Below are positions 13,322 to 26,665 of a DNA stretch of 64,000 bases, in pieces. Source of the DNA: Campylorhamphus procurvoides (Eukaryota > Chordata > Aves > Passeriformes > Dendrocolaptidae); contig WBMV01005055.1 of assembly GCA_013396655.1 (NCBI GenBank), forward strand, positions 555,933-619,932. The letters run 5' to 3'. The notes below the pieces were generated by a model that was not told where the DNA came from, did no database searches, and saw nothing but the letters and a program-made list of their open reading frames with translations. Within the stretch, counting starts at the first letter, position 1. The number at the start of each line of letters is the position of its first letter. A program made the translations under genes and the position numbers.

Positions 13322-13438
13322 TTATGCTCCTTCTTGCTCAGGATAATTTAAAATTTTGCGGTGAGCTTGGCGCAAATATTGCTGCTGCTTGAAGTAAACC
13401 TTAAAAGCTCCTTTTATAGCAACAAAAGCAATTCCACC
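13322..13438 (-). CDS. MARCHF5: MARCHF5 exon 6, C-terminus and stop
   Basis: The acceptor AG is at 13440-13439, and the coding part of this terminal exon is 117 nt including TAA at 13324-13322. It opens with GGIAFVAIKGAF, the start of the last hydrophobic segment. It ends with the basic, glutamine-containing tail KQQQYLRQAHRKILNYPEQ and then EGA. The C-terminal tail faces the cytosol in the known topology. Confidence 0.96.
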   Translation of the reverse strand, partial: GGIAFVAIKGAFKVYFKQQQYLRQAHRKILNYPEQEGA

Positions 13439-16400
13439 CTGAAATAAAAAGATGTTTTGAAAACCTGCACAGTTCAGTGTCATATCATTGCAAATGTTCT
13501 TCTTAAAAATTTCCAGTCACAGAAGATTTGTTTTCAAGCACACAGCATTTTCTTTTGAAGATTAACTAATTAGGACAATTTCAAATAAGTATCTCGAAGT
13601 TTTCTGTCACAATGCACTATGACAGAGGTTAATGTTACTTAGAGGGATTACATACTGAATCTATAAAAGCTTTTATTTGCTTGGAAGACTGACAAATATT
13701 CTTTTAAAAAATCAAAATACAAAGAAAATGCAGCTATGTATCCGCTTTCCTCCCTTCTCTGAATATATACTATACATGGCACAAGGAATAATAATGATAA
13801 CTATTCTACAACCAGACTGTGAAAAACACCACTTGCCAAAAGTGGAGCGAAATAAAATCTGTTTTTGTAAAACACACTTTTTTTTCCCTTCAAAAAGCTT
13901 TATAATGCTTATCTCATGCCTTCAAAATGAGACCAAGAAGTCTTTTGTCTGCATGAACGTTTCTAATACCACTGTTCCTTCCATATGGAAGACAGGGGCA
14001 TAAACATGGTGAACTGTAAACAGGGGCTGAAGTGACATTCAGATGACCTGGGATAGCCTATTACCAAAATCAGTGTCCTTTCCCTTGAAAGGCTGCAACC
14101 AGAGAGGTTATTCACAGAGGAGTGTCTCCTCTCTTGGTCATTTCCCCTCCACTCAACTTCTATGGAGAGTTAATTTTTCGCTCCTTATTAAAATAACATA
14201 CAAAGGGTTTCCCTCAAAATTAGTAAACAGAAGTTAATATGAAAGAGTTTATAATATAAACCCATCTTCCCTTGCAGAGATTGTTCTTAGAAGATGCTGG
14301 CTCCTCCTTAATTACTGCTAAGGCTTTCCTACTATAGTACCCGACAGAAGTTTCAGCTGAGATTAGTTTCAGTCATAAGGACAAACGCTTTCACCCATGT
14401 GATGCTTGTCTGCTGCCAAGACAAGCTACCTTAAAAAACCCCTTCCCTTAATCAAATGCCACTCGTAAAATTCTAGATCAATTCCTGTTCCTTTTTTTAC
14501 TTTTCTTCCCTCCCCCACAACATAACACTTCGTATTTCCATACTATAATATGAAACAAACAATACTGAATCTTACCAAGATTGTCCTTTGTAAATTTGAG
14601 TTAACACTGCTGAACATCAGCTTGCCAACTATCGTGGCAATAGTAGGGAAAACTAGAGCGCCACAGAGAATACGTGTGGCAGAGACATGATCTGCCAAAG
14701 GGTTGGCCTCTGCTGGAATACGAGGAACAGGACATCCAATGCCTAAAGGGTTGGAGCGGGGAAAGAAAAGGTTAGAGCCACTGTCTCAAAACGAACCCAG
14801 CACAGCAGTGCCCACCCCCCACTCTGATACAAACCTATAGCCCAATTCCTTTTGGAGAACTATCCCTCTTCTCAGTAAATATTCTGTTTCCATTAAATGA
14901 CTGTAGTAATTTTTACCTTAAATAAGACACATGATTTCTAGTTGCTTATTTTGTTACTAAGGCATTAACTGAAACCATGCTCCTGCTCTTCTTGCCTCCC
15001 CTTTCTCTCTAGGTACTATACAAACACAACCTAAACAGAATGAACATAAAATAGAGGGACGGTGTTAATCACTTCTACTTAAGAATGGCAAAAACTACTT
15101 GCCTATCCCCATTTCCTAAAGGCAGAATTCAGTCTTGGTATTTTCTTTTAAATTTAATCACATTACCTGGAAATATGCTGTTCAAAATTTGTAGCTTATT
15201 AGAGTATTTGCGCCACAGTCTGAGCACATAGTCCTCCCAACGGATCATCTTGCCCAGTATTAGCATGACTGGGATAGTGGGAAGGCCAATCAGAAGAAAT
15301 AAAGGATCAGCTCTCTCCATCACATCAAGACCTTCTTTGTGACCCACAACCTGGAAAATACACGTACAGTTGACAAATGTAACAAAGACCACAACTCAAC
15401 AAAAATGTAACTTAAAAAGTCAAGTTTGTTTGGAGCTGCTCATACATTTTAAGTTAAAGAAAAAAAGAATATTGTTTTACCCGAATTTACTCTTTCTCTT
15501 TGCATCCTTGGTTGCTTATGAAGTGTAGTGCAGGTGAGCTACCACCCCTAGTTTGCAAATGATTAATCTTGCAGAGAGCTGTAACACAATTCCTTACCAT
15601 CTCAAGAGAAGTTTAATATGTTTTTGTATACCTAAAACCCCTAAACATCTCAAACAGGCTTTCCAAAAGGGTTTCCAAAATGCAGGGAAGAAATTAGTTT
15701 TACAACAATTAATTCTACACTCAGAAATTGGTTAGATAATACCGTTCGAAGGATAAATTCATAGCAAGTATCAACATTTTATGATGTTTAGGAATACCTT
15801 ATGCAACTGAGAGCACAGTATTAAACTACTGCTTCTTTGGACAGTGCATAAAGATGTACATTGTTTTCAGCTGTAGTGGAAATAGCATATTTTCATGTGT
15901 ACTTTATTTTCCAATGTGGTTAGTGCTATGATTTAAAGGACAATCCTTAACTTCTTTATCTAAACCTTTCTACTGGCATATAAAAATTAGTCAGCCTTTG
16001 CAGTTTATAAAATATATCTATTAAAACTGTAACAGTGCCTTATGTTTCTTAAGAAGTACATAGTTTTAATTTTGAATAAATCTAAAAAGGCTGAGGACAA
16101 AAAATCATTGGAGTGGTAGATATCCTCTGAAGTTGCCTCAATTTAAGAATTACTAAATGCTAACAAAGTCCTTGAAGTGCTTCTGGGAAGAACAGGTTCT
16201 TTCATGACTTTTTCCATAAGAGTCCAGGAAGACTAGAAACATTAAAATAATTATTGTTTGTCAGGCACTGAATTTCCTGATATGCTTTCACTGACTTCTT
16301 GTTTTTCCCACAGATTCAACAACCTATCACATCTTCACTTGCACAAAACTTAAAATTAGGTGGCACGAAAATGCAAAAACAGCTAAATTAAAAAAAAAAA

Positions 16401-19400
16401 GGAAAACAAAACCAGTACTTCTGGAGTAGGTACGGCACAGGGAAGAAGCCAGGGTAACATACCCCAGTACCTTCAGACTGTACTTTTTAGCTATGCTTTG
16501 AAAACCATTCCATTTTATGCTTATAGAACAAGAAGTTATCTACCATTGCATCTAAAAATAGGCATAACCAATACCATAACCAATAATCTTTGCTTCCCAA
16601 AGATTATTGCTGAAAAAAATATTTAGCATTTGTCTTCCACCCAAACCATCAAGTCTGATGCTACCCTTTTTCTCCTTATAGTCCTTGTCCATCTAAAAAA
16701 GCCTCAGCATCCTGTCACTTCTGCTTTAGATTACTGTGTTTCTCTGCTTTCAGTAATCCTATATGGTTTGTTACTGACTTTGCTACCACTGGAGTCACAA
16801 TGTCAATTCTGTATTTATTGTTCTTAAGTTTTAAAAATAGCTTTTGTGCTTCTCCCTGGCCCTTCAGCTGAAGGAAAGGAGTCTGAAATGTGTCAGGAGA
16901 CAAGTTGTATTAAACCAAGCAAAATTGAGGTGGCAAAAAGGGTGAACAGTTTCCCTCTACTACCAGCTTAATCTTCTCCATTAGAAGCAAAAATAAATTA
17001 TTGTCTTGCCCAGCATGCCATCCATACAATCAAAACACTAAATCAGGAAAATAGCTAATTCTTCATACCTGGGATGTGACCAGCTGCCTAAGCTAATATT
17101 TAGACAGATCCTCATTTCAAAAGCAAAACAACTACACAAAGAAGCATTTATCTTTCCATTTCGTTATACAGTTCTAGGGCAGCTAAAAAGATCATATAAT
17201 TTCTGACAGAAAAAGACTTATTGAAGCAGATAGCAAGGAGAAGAGGATCAGTATATTTCAAAAGTCTGGTTGTAGTATGTTCCTGTAGGAGCCACAAGAG
17301 CAAAATAACCAATGAGCAAATTCCTAAATGTACCATTCTGTTATACAGGGACTCATCCACTTGAATGGAGGTGTTACTGACAGTCATTAAACATCACTTA
17401 GGCAGCTGCTTGACCCTGGCCACACTGTTACCAGGGGGACTGCAACAACTCATTTGGGCTCTGCTTCGGCTCTGCTGTGAGATCACATGCAAACTGAACC
17501 AAAACAACACACCATCTTGAGTTGGAGTCACCTGCAGAACTGCAGGGCAGTACCACACCATTCAGGAACAACTAGTGCCAGATGCCTTACATGCAGAAGG
17601 ACTAGGTTGTGTATTTAAAATAAGAACTGTGTAGAGGAATACTTGCAAGCATACAGATTTTGTTAGTTCTACCTACAACTGAATTTACGTCAGAAACACT
17701 TTTATGCTTTCAGGCAAAACAGGTTATGGACTTGATACAGGAATCAACAACTAAAACAGTAACAAAGGTCCTTCTAGTTGTACAATCTACGAAAACTCCT
17801 GTCTTGTGGTCGAACTAGGACAGCTGTGAACAAGTCTTTCCATAGTTAATAGTCTACCACTCACCAACATAATTTTTATATTTAAATAGCAAGTTCACAA
17901 GAACAGAAGTAGGAAAAGTATTTTTTCCCTTTTCAACTATCCATACAGTCCGATGTAATTAAAAAAGCATACTATTAATTTGCAGAGTTTTGCATTTCTT
18001 GTTTATGGATGAATTGCATCATTCATAGCATGCATTCTCCTTTATACAATTAAAAAAAGTCACATTATACCAAAAAAAGAAAACCCCATGTTTCAACCCT
18101 TTGAATGTTAATAGCAAAGTTTTTCTTCAGCTAAGAGAAAAGATTAGGTCCTTTCTGAAGAAATACTCAGTAGCTAGGTGGTATTGGTACTTTTTCTCTG
18201 AGAAGAGACTTGGGTTCAGCAGCCTGCCGGCCATACAACAGGGAGCCAGCTAGTGCAGTGGTGAGTTTTGCTAGCTGCAGACTGAACCATGTTTGGACAC
18301 GCATACTTGGCTTTATACAGTGTGATCAGTTAGAAGTGAAAAGTTTTCTATCCACACATCTTGGATTCACTTGTTAACTACAATGAAGGCAGCTGAAGCA
18401 TGTTTTAAGCTAAGGAAAGAGGAATCTTAATTGACTTTTTCTTTAGAAGCCTTGCTTTCAAAGGTGGCAAGCAGAGGGAGCACATGTGTACCTGCATCAC
18501 CGTCACAGCTCCGTACGTAACAGCTGTCCAGTATATAGAGCCCACCATTATTCCAGCTGCAGCAAATGGACATGCCTTTGAGATCAGTCGATCTGCAAGA
18601 TCCAAAACGTAAACAACTGGACCTATGATAAAGGAAAAGTAAGGTTTCAAGATAGATATATACACACATAGAACCATACTGAAGAAAGGTCTTGCCATCT
18701 GTCACTGGTAAGAAGGAATAAACTTGGCAAAACAAATGTCTGACAATCTCCCATGTGCAGTTTCAGTGAGGACATACAATTAGAAAGCTACTAAACTAAA
18801 CTTGTAACTATCTATCATTTCATTTTCTGCAATATTTTTCTGACAGATTGATACACTGGTTAGAGCACTTATTTACCCACTAAAGCTGACTAGCTTCCTT
18901 TGTGTTGAATCAGAATGGTTCTGTTGCGGAAAACATTTTAGGCTTAGTGGCTTTTTTATTTGTTAGATACTTTAGTTTTCAAAAGGAAAAATACCACTAA
19001 GCCATCATGTACTTCATGTACTTATCTTTAGCAGCTTCACCTGAAAATTCTGTCATTAAACTATCCTGCTATAAAGCAAGAAGTAGCACAGTCAATAGGA
19101 AAGATTCTTTCCCCTGGAAGAGGCTGCATTCAATATTTTTGGAGGACCACCTCTTAAATCCTGGAGGAAAAAAGTACTCCTATTCAGGTTATTTAGTGTC
19201 TTTGACAACAATGCATGAATAGCTTCATTGTTCTGTCTATGGACAACTGTACTTTCCAGACTTACACAGAGGAAGACGTTACCCTGTCCACCTTTGGAGA
19301 GGCAAACAAGGACAATACTTGCATATTTTCTTTGAGGGACTGCAAGAGCACCCGTAAAGCAAAAACCAGAAGACTGAAATGTATGTATGGAAGTGAAAAA

Positions 19401-22400
19401 CATCATCACCATGATCAGATTCCACATTACTTTTGTATTTGTCAACAAATTGTACATACAGACTGTCCTCCCCCAGCTCAAATGCATGAACAGTTCGTTC
19501 CTGTTAGCTCCCTCCTACTTTTTCCTACCAAATTCAGTGATAAAGTTATGCTCAAAACAAGCCTACAGGCATTCTTAATGGGACTAATCCTCCATGTCTC
19601 TCATCAAGGTTTCCCCACTTTGGCCTGTAATTCTTTTGCTAATCTCTTTTTTCTTTGGGGGGGTGGGGAAAGAATTATCTCTTGAGCAATGGCATGAAAT
19701 GATTTACTGAAGTCTGGATAGATTAGATCTACAGGACCTCTACTAGATGAATTGCCAGGCTAGTAGCATGTTCCAGATTGTACACTGGTCCCAAATTCTG
19801 TGCCATTTTCCTTCTGAGCTCCAACAGATCAAAACTTGTTCTGACCTCACACAGAATTAAGATTGGGTGCTACGTTTGATTTTGCGTTTTTACACATTAA
19901 TTAGAAGCTGTGCATTTAAACATACAATCAAGATTTGAAATTCACATCACGTATTTGCAGAAAACATGTTTCCACAATGACAAAATTGTGACTCCTGTTT
20001 CACGACTTAGTCAGTTCCTCTTTTTCAAAGAAAAGCTCTAGTGTAAATGATTTCAAAACAACCAGTTCCACTCAGTTCAAATCAGTCAGTGAAAAAAGCA
20101 AGAGGAACATCTGATTGAATTCATTCATTGTCATATTTTATCACCATTGGTATTCTTGTAAAACACTCTCAAATACATCTGTTTTGTGGTGGGTTTTTTC
20201 CTTTTTTTTTTTTTTTTACACACTGTTTGTACAGTGGTAGCATCCAGAGACCTTGCTGGAGGACTAACTTTTTTCCTTGCACATGTGTATGTGTGTGAAT
20301 ATCATACTAAAGAGCTGCAATTTAAATATATTTAATCTTTTATGCACTTTTGACATAAGTCATTGTAAATACTGCAGAGTTACACATCAGACTAGCGGGC
20401 AGTCCTAACAACTCGGGCAGAACATCATTTAATGTACTCTCTACTCAAGCTCTGCTGGAGCCTCAAGTTCTCGACTTACTATTCATGCATTTCAAATTTC
20501 TTCCCCTTGTGTGCATTTTCCAGTACAGTGTGCATTCTTTTGTACAAAGCTCTAATTTTAAGGGCAGGTAGCATGTTCCTATCTGGCTTCTAAGACAATG
20601 AACACCTCACCAGCATCCTGCTTCAGACACACCAACTGCTGTCAATTAGTCCACAAACAGTGTAACTCCAGATTTAACTTATTCTCAAGCTGAGCATCCT
20701 TGTGTTGATAGCGTACCAAAATTAAAAGGTTTCTGAAGAGGGAACACTGCTTAAAATACAAAGAACTGGAACAAGCAGTTCAACTCCTAACAGTTGTGTT
20801 TAACTTTCCACTACAGACTTAAAGTGCTGGGATGCCTATCAATGTGCTTGAACTAGCAACAAGGTCATAACTGCAAGCACTAAATGCACAGTACTTTACA
20901 CATATTGACTGTTTCCCACAGTTGAAGAAGTTGTTTAGTTGTACCATTTTGAAAACTTTTATTTGTTTAAAGACAGGAAACTCAAAAAGCAGTGAAGCTT
21001 CCCTTATAATACTGATACTAATCATTAAGAGAAGCTAGTTACAGAACTGGATATAGACTATGAGAAAAAAATTACTGGCACAATCTTTTAACTAGTCCTT
21101 TAGGAAGGAAGTAGTGAGAAAGGAAGACATCTGTTTCTTTTAATATGGTATTAAGGAAGAAGCAGGAAAATAAATATTGCTGATATACAAATTAGAAAAG
21201 GAAATACAAACAAAAATATTTTTCATTTTGCAAAATCTATCATGCTTTGACAGAGTTTTTTCTGCCAAACTCTGTTTCCTATTTATTAAACTGAAATACT
21301 TATCTAAGGAGATACTTTGATTATTTTCAAAGTGACTATAATATTTTTCTAGTTAGTAGAAGTTCTCAGAAGAGAGGAAAACAGCTAGCAAGAATACAGT
21401 TACTACCAATTACCAAAACTGATAAGCACTATCAAATTTGAATTGGAATTATAATGTAGAGGTATGCCATTGGAGGGGCTGTTTTGAATTGGTCAATACA
21501 TAAAAAGACTATCACTGTTACATACAAAGATATTCACTGATGTCTCCTCAAACTGGTAGTACTTCTAAACTAGAATCATAAATTAAAAGTTGTGTTAGAA
21601 ATTTGTTTGTAGAAAAAAGTTTCCAGCAGCACATTAGAGAAGTCTTAATGTAAATAAGTTTTTGAACTGCAATGCCTCAGGGAAACTTTACTTGTTGCTT
21701 CTTCCTGCTCAAGTAATTTTAGATTCTTGTATGGTAGTACTAGTAATGTCTTCAAAAGATACCTGCTGCAGGAGAAGAGGGCTACTAACAAGACTGCTTC
21801 AAAACGTCTTACTGTCCAACTCTGCCCTCTGTGACCTTGACTGACCTCCAGTTGAATTGTGAGGTTACAGCCTGGGGTTACTAGAAAGACCTGCAAATGG
21901 GAAAGACTGTCTCACTTGTTTAAGGCACTTCAAGCCCATGACTGATGTCCCATGGACCCAGATTCATCTCCCTGCTCTAATATCCATGTCTTGTGTATTT
22001 CTACAGAAGTCTGACTTTTTATGCCTTTATCTCTTAAAATGGAAAAAGATAGTATTGTGAAGGAAAATACATCAAATGTATGAAAATCCTCTAAATGCCT
22101 GCACCCACTTGCTACATCAGCATTTCTTTAACAAGCAGTTTTATTTTTAAACAAAATTTAAGCTGCCATGGCAACATTTCATTTTCATGCTGTACTTAAT
22201 ATATCCCATAGACCACATGGGCAAATGAAGGCTGGAATAACAGCAACCACTGCTAATTTAATTACATGCAACATACTGTGCAGTATCCTACTTGGCTACT
22301 CAAGTAAGTAGACTCTGGAACACCATGGCCAGCTTTTTTCTTTCACCTTGACAAACAGAACTAGAGCAGTGCCCAGCAACCACCGATATTCTACCTCCTT

Positions 22401-23050
22401 ACTGTAGGGCAATGTTGACTCAGAAATACTTCCCAAAGTGAAAGTATGTTTTTTGGGTAATACCACACACTTTTTTGTAAGGTTCTTTCATCTTCATTTC
22501 CTTTGGTAAGTTTCTCTGCAAGCTGAATCAAAAAAAAAGGATGTACTTATGTGCTGTATGGCAATTAGTGAAAGAAGCCACCCTCTGCTCAACAAGAAAA
22601 ATAATCCCATTAGCCATGAAATAATTACAGGTCAATCACAAGATTTATCAATATACCTGAGTAAACACATCCAAATTTTTAGGTGTTTACCGAAGCAACC
22701 AAATAAGATGTGAGCAGAATATAAAATTATTTCTGTCTGAAAAAAGGAATAGACAAATTTTCAACAGAACTGATGTCCTGAGCACAAGAAAGGGAAAAAA
22801 AAGAAAAACAAATAAAGAAACAGCAACTTCAATGACAAATATCTCACCTAGCTTTGGAAATACTATTAAATACTCTGCATTGCACTGAGGACAAGCCACT
22901 CTAGCAGTACTGTTTCCTCTTTGCTTCTCATCCACCCAGCGCTGCAGACAAGTCTGATGCACCCACTTCGTGGAGCCCCTGCACCTGCAGGGTCTCACCC
23001 ACTCTGCTGTCCGATCGTCCTCGTCAGTAGCAAAACAAACCCAGCAGCTT
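13322..23050 (-). CDS. MARCHF5: MARCHF5, mitochondrial E3 ubiquitin-protein ligase (exons 2-6; exon 1 missing)
   Basis: MARCHF5 is a RING-CH E3 ligase of the outer mitochondrial membrane. It ubiquitinates fission/fusion and signalling proteins such as DRP1, MiD49, mitofusins and MAVS (family knowledge). Five coding segments are seen: 23050-22848, 18622-18492, 15350-15167, 14742-14576 and 13438-13322, all with AG acceptors and GT donors. They total 802 nt including TAA. Adding the 35 nt of a MPDQALQQMLDR-type exon 1 gives 837 nt, exactly 278 codons as in mammals. The RING-CH C4HC3 ligands are intact (Cys14, Cys17, Cys33, Cys35, His43, Cys46, Cys65, Cys68 in full-length numbering). Four hydrophobic segments follow at about residues 99-119, 139-159, 209-229 and 238-258. 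The protein is nearly identical to my recollection of the human one (Thr for Ala45, Gly for Glu near the C-terminus). Exon 1 is not found between 23051 and 38216 and probably sits in the assembly gap. The neighbour CPEB3 is divergent. Confidence 0.97.
13439..14575 (-). other. MARCHF5: MARCHF5 intron 5
   Basis: This 1,137-base AT-rich intron is bounded by a GTAAGA donor and a pyrimidine-rich TTTATTTCAG acceptor as read on the minus strand. A plus-strand open frame at 13677-14003 has no recognisable domain. No repeat or RNA gene was seen. Confidence 0.9.
14576..14742 (-). CDS. MARCHF5: MARCHF5 exon 5 (third membrane segment)
   Basis: This 167 nt exon has its acceptor AG at 14744-14743 and its donor GT at 14575-14574. 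It finishes the split Gly codon, then encodes IGCPVPRIPAEANPLADHVS followed by a hydrophobic helix containing ILCGALVFPTIATIVGKLMF. It ends in phase 0 with QRTIL. Only 424 bases of intron separate it from exon 4. Confidence 0.96.
14743..15166 (-). other. MARCHF5: MARCHF5 intron 4
   Basis: A short 424-base intron with GTAATG donor and CCTTTAG acceptor, phase 1. No embedded feature was seen. Confidence 0.92.
15167..15350 (-). CDS. MARCHF5: MARCHF5 exon 4 (second membrane segment)
   Basis: This 184 nt exon lies between acceptor AG 15352-15351 and donor GT 15166-15165. It starts with VVGHKEGLDVMERADP. The hydrophobic helix LFLLIGLPTIPVMLILG follows, then a basic/aromatic stretch around WEDYVLRLWRKYSNK and LNSIFP. 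It ends after the first base of a Gly codon, which exon 5 completes. Reading frame and length match the vertebrate gene. Confidence 0.96.
15351..18491 (-). other. MARCHF5: MARCHF5 intron 3
   Basis: This 3.1 kb AT-rich intron has a GTACAC donor and a TTTTCCAG acceptor. The open frames in it are short and lack domains. No mobile element was recognised. Confidence 0.9.
18492..18622 (-). CDS. MARCHF5: MARCHF5 exon 3 (first membrane segment)
   Basis: This 131 nt exon has its acceptor AG at 18624-18623 and its donor GT at 18491-18490. It completes the Gly codon split with exon 2 and continues PVVYVLDLADRLISKACPF, then AAAGIMVGSIYWTAVTYGAV and VMQ. The Ala/Gly/Ile/Val/Tyr-rich stretch is the first transmembrane helix. 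The exon ends in phase 0. Confidence 0.96.
18623..22847 (-). other. MARCHF5: MARCHF5 intron 2
   Basis: This 4.2 kb intron has a GTGAGA donor and an ATCATAG acceptor. It contains a long T run at about 20202-20217. Overlapping opposite-strand open frames near 19092-19685 show no domain and are treated as chance. Confidence 0.9.
20202..20217. repeat. Poly(T) run
   Basis: An uninterrupted T tract of about 16 bases in MARCHF5 intron 2, read as poly(A) on the transcribed strand. No retrotransposed body was recognised next to it. Confidence 0.7.
22848..23050 (-). CDS. MARCHF5: MARCHF5 exon 2 (RING-CH domain)
   Basis: This 203 nt exon starts after TTACAG (acceptor AG at 23052-23051) and ends before GTGAGA (donor GT at 22847-22846). 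It begins with the last base of an Arg codon, so exon 1 must end with two bases of that codon. It encodes the whole zinc-binding RING-CH domain: CWVC near the start, the CRCRGSTKWVHQTC core with His43, and the ACPQC knuckle. It ends one base into the Gly codon of PKLG. All eight zinc ligands are present, so the ligase domain should be functional. Confidence 0.97.
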
Positions 23051-23954
23051 CTGTAATTACAGGAAGGAAAAGAAAAAAAATTTTGCATGCTGAAAATAAA
23101 CATTCACATGTGAAAACAGGTAGCTTTAGAAAACGTGAACCTAGAGGAGATAATGCTTGTTACTTCATTCTTTACCACCAAAAATGTACCACAGTTTTGC
23201 TAAAAAAACAACATAAAACATAGTATTACAGACAGCTAAACAACTGCTTTTAATATATTCTGAATTATTAATTTAACTTTTAGATAATTTATGATTAAAA
23301 AGCATTAAGACTGTAATCTAACCTTTGAATAATTCAAAATACGAAAAATCCATATTTTTTTTAGTGTATTCTCTCATGCTATAGCAGATATTTTGGTACT
23401 TTTTTAATTTTAAAAATATAACATCAATACTGTAGTCTGTTACTTGGAAAACTAATTCCAATCCACTTAAATGATAAAACAAAACAAATTATACAATGGG
23501 TCACAAAAACTGTAAATAATTATATTAAATTCATTCCCTCTCTTTGAAAAAAAGTACTTTGTAGAAAAAAATCAATTTTGCATAATGTTTAAGTTGCACA
23601 GTACTTCAAGAATACTACTGTAAAACTAGAGAAGAAAATTTCTGCATTGAAAAATTATGTGGACAAGTAAAATCCAAATATATTGATTCTCTAAGGAGAA
23701 AACACAAGACTGATAGGCTATGTGACCTGACCTGCAGTGAGCACATAACCTGGTAACTCCTAGATACCTGATCTCATGATTAGGCCTGACCCTTGCACCC
23801 CTTACAACTTGCAAGAGAAAGCAAAATATGTATTTAAACTAAGAAAATATCAGATATGTTGACCCAATAATTTAGTTTCTACTATGAAGTAATTTACTGA
23901 AGAAATTGAAGTTTACATAATAAACCAGAATCTATCAAAACAAGGATCTTACTA

Positions 23955-23990
23955 AAAATATAAGTATATATGTATATATAATATGCATAT
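23955..23990. repeat. AT-dinucleotide-rich tract
   Basis: Interrupted TA/TATG repeats in MARCHF5 intron 1. Confidence 0.65.
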
Positions 23991-26574
23991 CTGGTTTGTT
24001 ATTTTAAAAAATATTTTACACAAGCCATTGCAATCATAGTTAAACCTTACAAAAGAGCACAGCAACAGCATCCTATAATTTAACTATCAAGACACAACCT
24101 AGTTAGACATTGTGCACAATCTGAAGTTTTGCATCACTATTTTGATGAAGTTTTGTTAACAACTTGAGTAAAAATATCAAGATGAAGTGCTAAGAGGCTC
24201 CTTGTGTGTAACCAGCAACAGACAGTAACTGAGACAAGAAGAAGCTGAGAAATGCTCTGGCATTTCTAAACAAAACAACTTTATTATTTGAGAATTGCGA
24301 TCATGGTTTCTGTGACATGATGTCAGAGTGGTACATGGTGCTTCTCCCCTCACCTCCTAGCATTCATTGTAAAAAAACCTTCTTCCTAGCCTTTCCAGCT
24401 CCTCCATCTCAATTTTTCTCATTTCAGCTTCTCAATCACTCCTCACCTTTATTCCTTCTCCCCCTCATACTTTTTGTTTCAGTCTGCCCATTCTGTATCC
24501 CATCTCTAACCTCTGTTAGCATCTGGGAAGAGAAATTACAGTTTAGAAGTCCCCTCCAACTCTGGTAATTTTACCAGATTATCATATTTTCTCTTGTTGA
24601 AACCAGTGCTAAACAGTTGTCAGGAATCCACAAATTTACACTTGAGCAAATAGATACTGAAGGCCTTTCTGCAGCACCCATCTGAAAAAAAGCACCAATG
24701 CTTGTAACTAAGCTCATGAGAAAAAAATTTAGAAGCACAGCAAGGGCCAGTCTTACTTTCAAAGCAACAAAAACAGACTAATTACTGTAAAAGGTCAGTT
24801 TTAAACAGGTTGTGGGTTTTGTTTTGGTTTTAACTCTATGAGGAAAAAGAGAGCAGAATCTACGGTGGGAAATTTAATTTTGTCAGGCTCCAACTTGAAG
24901 AAACAAAAAATATTGTCTAACAGCTTCCTCACTATTTTGGGTAGTATCCTATTTGTAAACTTAAAAAACCCCTTCCTTTACAGAAGAACAACCATGCTTT
25001 GTTTATCGAAATAACTGTGCCTATAAAATATTCCCAACACATTCTTTTAAAACACTTAATCTTTTTTTGATCTATAGTGGTGGAAGTACATTGAAACCTA
25101 AGTTGAAAGTGTGTACAAGCAGAAGGCAGCCCATAGGGTACTTGTAAAAGGGAATACAATTTGGGATTCAGATTCCAGGGAAGACTGCAAAAAAAGCAAT
25201 ATAATATTGAACAATATGTAAAATGAACCTGTCATGTCCACATGTCCAGCTGTAAGTACACACTATAGTAGGTAAAGATGTAAATTCAAACCGTGGTGGT
25301 CTTTAACTAGAACTGCCAGTTTGCATTCAAGAAGACTCTTCAGCTCAAGACTGATATCTTGAATCAGAACTGCAGTTTCTTTCATTTGTCTTACTGGGAA
25401 GGTAAAACCAAAGTCTGACTTGGCTTCCTTCTGTCCTTCCCCACAGTGGTTTAAAACAAAATTGTCATATTATGCACTCCTGCAGTACTACTGCTCTTTT
25501 CACCTCCATGCTCCCAATATGCACCTATTGCAGTCCCAAAGGAAAGGACACATTAACCTTCCTAAGCAGGAGGAGGAAAGATAGCTTAGTTAGTAAGAAT
25601 CTAGATGAATCTACATGAAAATGCCAAGACCACAAGAAAGATTTGTAAGTAACACAAAGCATGGCAGACATTTTGCTTCCTTGCATTTGATATCAAGGAG
25701 TTCTTAAGGAATGCGAGTTCTTGCAATGTTTACTGATTTTTATTTACATTGAGACCCCCCCCCAAATTTACTTTTAAAACAAATAATATAATACAGCACT
25801 ACTGATAATTGTTCCTCTTCTGCAGGTTTCTTTCTGCATTAAAGGTAAATGTTCGCTCATTCATTCCATATCCTATCTAGGTCTACAACTGCTTTAATTT
25901 TGTAACTCACATCTTTATTTATAAACAAAAGCTACACAACAGAGCTAGTTAAGTCTGAGGATGCCAGCACAAAATGCAAGTCTAGTTTATTCAAATAATG
26001 ACAGATTTAAACATGAACATAATCTTGCTACACTGCTATTTTAACTAGTGAATTTGTCCATGAATATTCTGTAGATTAAATTCTGTTCTCAAGTTTTCTG
26101 TCAAGGTTAGTAAGTCAAGAAAAATATGCATCTCTTCTTTAATTGTTCCAACCCATTTCTTGCCAGCCAATCATATCTGAAAACCTGAAAGACCTATGAA
26201 AAGAATAACAAAATCCTTTACAGACTTAAACCTTTAGCAAGTCATGAATAATGAAGAGTAAATTCCCTATATTCTGTCATCAGCTTTATCTCTTTCCATT
26301 GACAGCAGCTGTAGCAGAAAGGGCTAAATAAAACCATTTCGAAACAAGTATCTTGGCTCTTGCCAGATTTTCCATTTTCTTGTACTGAATAAAATATGAC
26401 CTTGATTCTTACCACTGAATAAGGTTGCTACTCAGATAACCTGAAATAGAAAGGGCTGAAAAGGTGGAACAAAGCATTGTTTCTGGTAGAAACACAACCC
26501 TTTTTCCTTGATGACTTTCTACAGAGCCAAACCAATAACACTAATGTATTTTTCCACACTTCCTTGGCTCAAAG

Positions 26575-26665
26575 AAAACCCCAACCACCCTCCCAAAAAA
26601 AAACCCAAACAAAAAAAGAACCAAAAATCACAAAACCAACAAACAGAAAATACAAAAAAAATTAC
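26575..26665. repeat. A/C-rich low-complexity tract
   Basis: About 90 bases made almost only of A with scattered C runs, in MARCHF5 intron 1. It produces spurious Lys/Gln/Pro-rich open frames on the plus strand. A similar A/C-rich stretch occurs near 29775-29805. Confidence 0.65.

Noticed and set aside
19092..19685. 156-codon plus and 131-codon minus frames in MARCHF5 intron 2
   Set aside because: They overlap on opposite strands, contain no domain, and lie fully within an intron.
20202..20217. Poly(T) run as the tail of a processed pseudogene
   Set aside because: No recognisable retrocopy or flanking duplication is visible next to it.
22687..23103. 138-codon minus-strand frame containing the RING-CH domain taken as a complete small gene
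   Set aside because: Both ends run through splice sites into introns. The real coding part is only 22848-23050, exon 2 of MARCHF5.
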